DNA of 10,525 nucleotides. Source: an uncultured Bacteroidales bacterium (lineage in GTDB: Bacteria > Bacteroidota > Bacteroidia > Bacteroidales > UBA932). Both the position numbers and the translations under genes were made by a program. Below are positions 7,169 to 10,525 of the stretch, in pieces. Position 1 is the first letter of the stretch, and each line of letters begins with the position of its first letter. The DNA lies in assembly GCA_946184255.1 (NCBI GenBank), contig CAMHFA010000020.1:1-10525 (forward strand), given 5' to 3'. Under the pieces are notes generated by a model, which saw nothing but the letters and a program-made list of their open reading frames with translations, did no database searches and was not told the origin of the DNA.

Positions 7169-9571
7169 ATGAAAAGAACACTCTGCATTTGTGCCGCATT
7201 GGCTGCATTCTGTGTCGGAACTGCCGCCCAGGACAGGATCTCGGTTGATCCAGGCAAAGTGATCAACCATGTCAGTCCCCTCCTCTACGGGTCCGGAATG
7301 GAAGATGTCAACCATGAGGTCTATGGAGGAATTTATAACCAGAGAATCTTCGGAGAAAGCTTTGAAGAAGGGGCAAAGGTGACCGGAATCACCGGATTCA
7401 CCAGATTCGATTCAATGTGGCACGGAGTAGGAGACCGCGTCTATCCTACCGTCAACAACGTTTCTTCTAAGCTGATGATGGACCAGCCTGAAACAGGAAC
7501 CGGGAAGGTGGCGGTGGACATCAGGTTCGAAAGCATCCGCCCCGGCACGGCAGGACTGCTCCTTCACGCATCAAACGCAAAGGAGGGCCCCGAGAACATC
7601 AAGGCCTACGAATTCGGCATCTCTGCTGTCGGCAACCGCTTCACTCTGTGGAAGGTTGACGGAGGAAGGCAGGAAATAGGCAAAGTCAACCTTCGCTTCG
7701 ACCCTTGGGAATGGCACCGTCTCGAAATCGATTTCAAGGGAAACAGTTTCAAGGTTTCATTGGACGGAGACTTGATCTTCGTCGCCACGGACCATGAGAG
7801 TCCGTTCACCAAAGGTCAGATAGGACTAAGGACACGTGATGCCGACGCTTCGTTCCGGAATCTCCGCCTAGAAGACGGGAACGGCAATAGGAGCATTCCT
7901 CTCAACCGTGAAAGCGAGTTCGAGGTCAGTTCCATGTGGCGGCCGTATGCTGCAGGAGCAACTGAATATTCCTTCTCCCTTAACCGCGAAGATCCCTACA
8001 ACGGGGAGCAGTGCCAGGTTATTGAGAACAGAGGCAATGGCAGGGTCGGAGTCACCAACATGAGCCTGAACCATTGGGGTATAGGAATAAAGAAAGGCCA
8101 GGTGTTCAAAGGTGACTTCTTCGCCAAAGGAAATGCCGGAAGTCTCTGGGTGGCACTTCAGGACGAGGAAGGAACGAGGGAATATGCCCGCACAAAGATT
8201 GGTACCGTCTCCGGAGGATGGAAGAAATATTCCTTCACCCTGAAGTCAAATGCCACGGATCCCAAGGCCCGTTTCGCAATCTATATTGAAGGAAAGGGTA
8301 AGGTCATGCTGGACCAGGTGACCTTGATGGGCACAGGAACCGACCTCTACAAGGGTTATCCTTTCAGGGCAGACATCGCTCAAGGACTTGTGGAAGAAGG
8401 CCTGACCTTCCTACGCTACGGAGGTTCAATGACCAATGCCAAGGAATATTCATTCAAGCAGATGACAGGTCCCCGCGACAAGCGCCAGCCCTACAGGGGA
8501 CAGTGGTACCACTTCTCGACCAACGGTTTCGGAATAGTCGAATTCGTCCAGGTGGCTGAAGCCTGTGGCTTCACTCCCTCCTTCGCTATCAACATGGAAG
8601 AAGAGCCTGAAACAGTGGCATTCATGGTTGAATACCTCAACCGGGGTGCTGACACTGAGGGAGGACGCCAGAGGATAGCCGACGGACATCCGGAACCCTA
8701 CGGGGTAAAGTACATAGAACTAGGCAACGAGGAGTGTATATTCTGGACCATCAAGGAAAACTACCAGCATTATATCGACCGCTTCAACCTTCTGGCCGAC
8801 GCAATGCTGAAGGTGGATCCATCCCTCGAACTCGTCTGCTCGGCATGGTGGAGGACCGACCTCAAGCCCCTCATGGAGATGGTTTTCAAGGGGATAGACG
8901 GCAAGGCCGCATGGTGGGACCTTCACACAACGACGGATTCCTTTGCCGCGGCACTCAGGGTTGACCCTACCCTGGACCAGATGAAAGAATGGTTCCTCGA
9001 ATGGAATCCCGACACCAAAATGAGGATAGCGATCTTCGAAGAGAACGGTGCGACACACAATGTGGAGAGGATGCTCGGACATGTGGTGAACCAGAACGCA
9101 GTACGCAGGCACGGCGACTGGGTGCTTACATCAAGCGCAGCCAATGCCCTGGAACCTTATCTCCAGAACGATAATGCCTGGAATCAGGGCCAGGTATTCT
9201 TCACACCCTCCCAGGTCTGGGGGATGCCCCCGTTCCATGCCCAGAAGATGGCTTCTTCCCACCACCAGAACAACCTCGTTGAATGCAAGGTGGAAGGAGG
9301 ACTCGATGTGACCGCCACTGTCAGCGATGACGGAAACTGCGTCATCCTCCATATAGTCAACCTGGAGAACAGGGAAAGACCGGTACAAGTGGATGTGAAA
9401 GGCTTCGGAAAGCCCTCGTCGATTAAGGAAATATCCCTAAGCGGAGGCCTTAAGGACGTCAATTCTCCTGCCGAACCACTAAAGATTTCACCAGTTGAGC
9501 GAAAACTTGACAATCTCGGCTCGGTCTTTGCTAAACCATATTCATACACACTGGTAGAAGTGCGTAAGTAA
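7169..9571 (+). CDS. Exported GH51-type alpha-L-arabinofuranosidase-like glycoside hydrolase with extra beta-sandwich domains
   Basis: This predicted retaining glycosidase releases non-reducing furanosyl residues, usually L-arabinofuranose. Its 800 residues begin with a type I signal (MKRTLCICAALAAFCVGTAAQ) and no lipobox, so a periplasmic or secreted location is likely. A GH51-like N-terminal strand (LLYGSGMEDVNHEVYGGIYNQ) is interrupted by a LamG/DUF1080-like concanavalin domain (about 100-235) and a CBM4/9-like sandwich (about 245-390). The TIM barrel follows (about 395-680), with FLRYGGSMTNA, YHFSTNGFGIVEF and acid/base Glu521 in ELGNEE. The likely nucleophile is Glu624 in AIFEENGATHN. 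A C-terminal beta-sandwich ends the protein. Pairing with an MFS porter instead of SusCD proteins suggests it handles small oligosaccharides or glycosides in the periplasm. Family is fairly sure. The exact furanoside (arabinose, or another pentose or hexose furanoside) is not. Confidence 0.9.
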   Translation: MKRTLCICAALAAFCVGTAAQDRISVDPGKVINHVSPLLYGSGMEDVNHEVYGGIYNQRIFGESFEEGAKVTGITGFTRFDSMWHGVGDRVYPTVNNVSSKLMMDQPETGTGKVAVDIRFESIRPGTAGLLLHASNAKEGPENIKAYEFGISAVGNRFTLWKVDGGRQEIGKVNLRFDPWEWHRLEIDFKGNSFKVSLDGDLIFVATDHESPFTKGQIGLRTRDADASFRNLRLEDGNGNRSIPLNRESEFEVSSMWRPYAAGATEYSFSLNREDPYNGEQCQVIENRGNGRVGVTNMSLNHWGIGIKKGQVFKGDFFAKGNAGSLWVALQDEEGTREYARTKIGTVSGGWKKYSFTLKSNATDPKARFAIYIEGKGKVMLDQVTLMGTGTDLYKGYPFRADIAQGLVEEGLTFLRYGGSMTNAKEYSFKQMTGPRDKRQPYRGQWYHFSTNGFGIVEFVQVAEACGFTPSFAINMEEEPETVAFMVEYLNRGADTEGGRQRIADGHPEPYGVKYIELGNEECIFWTIKENYQHYIDRFNLLADAMLKVDPSLELVCSAWWRTDLKPLMEMVFKGIDGKAAWWDLHTTTDSFAAALRVDPTLDQMKEWFLEWNPDTKMRIAIFEENGATHNVERMLGHVVNQNAVRRHGDWVLTSSAANALEPYLQNDNAWNQGQVFFTPSQVWGMPPFHAQKMASSHHQNNLVECKVEGGLDVTATVSDDGNCVILHIVNLENRERPVQVDVKGFGKPSSIKEISLSGGLKDVNSPAEPLKISPVERKLDNLGSVFAKPYSYTLVEVRK

Positions 9572-9589
9572 ACAATTCTTATTTAAAAA

Positions 9590-10141
9590 ATGGAAAAACT
9601 GAACCATCCCGCCATCCTGGTCGTCGACATGCTCAACGACTTCGTGACCGGCGCCCTTGCATGCGACCGCGGCAAGGCAATCGTACCCGCAACAGCCCGT
9701 CTTCTCAGAGCAGCTCGTGAGAAGGGTGTACCCGTGATTTTCTGCAACGATGCCCACATCCCCGGAATAGACCGTGAACTGAAGATCTGGGGAGACCACG
9801 CAATAGCAGGCACCCCGGGTGCCGAAGTCATCCCTGAACTGGAGCTCTGCGACAAGGACTTTGTAGTACCCAAGAGACGTTACAGCGGCTTCTTCCAGAC
9901 CGACCTGGACATCCTTCTGAAGGAACTTGGAGTCAAGACCGTCGTTATGACCGGTCTCCATGCCCACATGTGCGTCAGGCACACTTCCGCAGATGCATTC
10001 TGCCTGGGTTATGATGTTGTAGTCGCAAAGGAAGCAACAGACTCCTTTACCGAAGAAGACTATCTGAACGGCCTCGCTTATCTGAAGACCTGCTACGGCG
10101 CCGACGCTTACTCTAATGAAGAACTGATTGCAGCCTTCTAG
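9590..10141 (+). CDS. Isochorismatase/nicotinamidase-like cysteine hydrolase
   Basis: This cytosolic hydrolase has 183 residues, the usual size for the family, and no signal peptide. The catalytic triad is Asp13 (ILVVDMLNDF), Lys95 (VVPKRRYSGF) and Cys128 (TGLHAHMCVRHT). Asp54, His56 (NDAH) and His70 (GDHAIAGTPGAE) fall where nicotinamidases bind a metal ion, so it resembles the metal-dependent amidase branch more than plain isochorismatases. The second halves of the nicotinamidase metal motif (DWHP, HxSF) are not conserved, so nicotinamide is not a safe substrate. Known family reactions are hydrolysis of amides, carbamoyl groups or vinyl ethers. It is the last gene of the operon, 18 nt after the glycosidase stop and just before the terminator, so it may act on a product or cofactor of the GRE pathway. 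That link is inference. Confidence 0.88.
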   Translation: MEKLNHPAILVVDMLNDFVTGALACDRGKAIVPATARLLRAAREKGVPVIFCNDAHIPGIDRELKIWGDHAIAGTPGAEVIPELELCDKDFVVPKRRYSGFFQTDLDILLKELGVKTVVMTGLHAHMCVRHTSADAFCLGYDVVVAKEATDSFTEEDYLNGLAYLKTCYGADAYSNEELIAAF

Positions 10142-10160
10142 GAACAAGGTCTAAAAGCAT

Positions 10161-10204
10161 ATAATCCCCACGCCATCCAGACGGTGACGTGGGGATTATT
10201 TTAT
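10161..10204 (+). terminator. Rho-independent terminator of the GRE operon
   Basis: Arms 10161-10172 (ATAATCCCCACG) and 10188-10199 form a perfect 12-bp stem around a 15-nt loop, followed by a T-rich tail. It begins 20 nt after the hydrolase stop and closes the five-gene operon. A second copy of GGGGATTATT at 10207-10216 repeats the 3' arm sequence and could pair with the same 5' arm in an alternative fold. Confidence 0.88.
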
Positions 10205-10218
10205 CCGGGGATTATTGT

Positions 10219-10226
10219 TATATTTG
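10219..10226 (+). promoter_or_regulatory. Bacteroides-type -7 promoter box before the last gene
   Basis: TATATTTG is a perfect match to the TAnnTTTG consensus and lies 5 nt before the ATG at 10232. No TTTG -33 box is seen at the usual distance, where the terminator tail lies. If used, transcription would begin at or within a few bases of the start codon, giving a leaderless or near-leaderless mRNA. Confidence 0.35.
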
Positions 10227-10231
10227 TCTTA

Positions 10232-10525
10232 ATGAAAAGGATATGGTTAATAGTCTTTGCGTTTACCTTGTCTTTCTGTGCCTTTGCCCAGGAGAACAAT
10301 CTGAGCATAGATGCCGATTTCCTCACCCGCGGTGAGATCCGTTCCGGAGGATTACCGGTCAGCAATGAGGAAGGAGCTGTGAACAAGGATTTTGCCAGCT
10401 TTATCCTCGAGAGGACCCTGATCGGGCTGAACTATGACCGGAAAAACTTCTCCTCAAAGGTCATGGCACAGCATAGCGGAACCTGGGGTAGTTCTGAGGG
10501 GGGGTCTTTCAATGTCTATGAAGCC
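10232..10525 (+). CDS. Exported protein, possible outer-membrane porin, N-terminal 98 codons (runs off the right edge)
   Basis: The frame is open from the ATG at 10232 to the last base. It begins with a clear type I signal peptide (MKRIWLIVFAFTLSFCAFAQ), cleaved before or after Gln20 in the common Bacteroidetes manner. The mature start (NNLSIDADFLTRGEIRSGG) and later segments (FILERTLIGLNYDRKNFSSKVMAQHSGTWG) alternate polar and hydrophobic residues as beta-barrel strands do. The RxE..GY/ER.L.GL pattern resembles the start of Bacteroidetes alginate-export or porin-type outer-membrane proteins, but too little is visible to assign a family. It lies after the terminator with its own promoter-like box, so it is probably a separate transcription unit. 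Whether it supplies substrate to the sugar cassette is unknown. Confidence 0.7.
   Translation, partial: MKRIWLIVFAFTLSFCAFAQENNLSIDADFLTRGEIRSGGLPVSNEEGAVNKDFASFILERTLIGLNYDRKNFSSKVMAQHSGTWGSSEGGSFNVYEA

Noticed and set aside
9542..10147. 201-codon minus-strand open frame opposite the cysteine hydrolase
   Set aside because: The plus strand carries the full catalytic triad and operon spacing. The reverse frame is a codon-bias shadow.

Overview
The window looks like a chromosomal segment of an anaerobic, gut- or rumen-type member of the Bacteroidales. The case rests on several signs: moderate GC, mostly absent Shine-Dalgarno sequences with A-rich leaders, a perfect match to the Bacteroides-type -7 box (TAnnTTTG) before the last gene, Bacteroidetes-style signal peptides ending in AQ, and an oxygen-sensitive glycyl radical enzyme. 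Genus cannot be fixed from sequence reading alone.

Left third (1-2894, minus strand): a heavy-metal efflux operon. In transcription order it holds a small histidine-rich exported protein, a lipoprotein periplasmic adaptor (CzcB/CusB type), and the N-terminal 454 codons of a CzcA/CusA-type RND pump that runs off the left edge. The pump keeps the Asp-Asp-Glu pattern in TM4 that is typical of divalent-cation (Zn/Co/Cd/Ni) pumps. A 13-bp perfect palindrome matching the core of the Fur box lies just before the adaptor start.

Centre and right (2987-10141, plus strand): a tight five-gene operon transcribed divergently from the efflux genes. It encodes a radical-SAM activase, a compact glycyl radical enzyme (GRE), a sugar-porter-family MFS transporter, an exported GH51-type alpha-L-arabinofuranosidase-like enzyme with extra sandwich domains, and a nicotinamidase/isochorismatase-like cysteine hydrolase. 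Gene joints are a 4-nt overlap, then gaps of 27, 1 and 18 nt. A strong 12-bp terminator hairpin follows. The natural reading is a catabolic cassette. A furanoside is cleaved in the periplasm, the product is imported by proton symport, and a radical C-O or C-C bond cleavage occurs in the cytosol. The hydrolase would act on an amide- or ester-like product or cofactor.

The best candidate for something undescribed is this GRE cassette. The GRE is about 70-160 residues shorter than common family members. Its radical-glycine loop is W-G-W rather than the usual S/A-G-Y, and its active-site loop is A-C-W-E rather than G-C-V-E. Its activase lacks the ferredoxin-like insert usual for dehydratase-type GRE activases. 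Its substrate cannot be named from the sequence.

Right edge (10232-10525): the first 98 codons of an exported protein, possibly an outer-membrane porin, behind its own promoter-like box.
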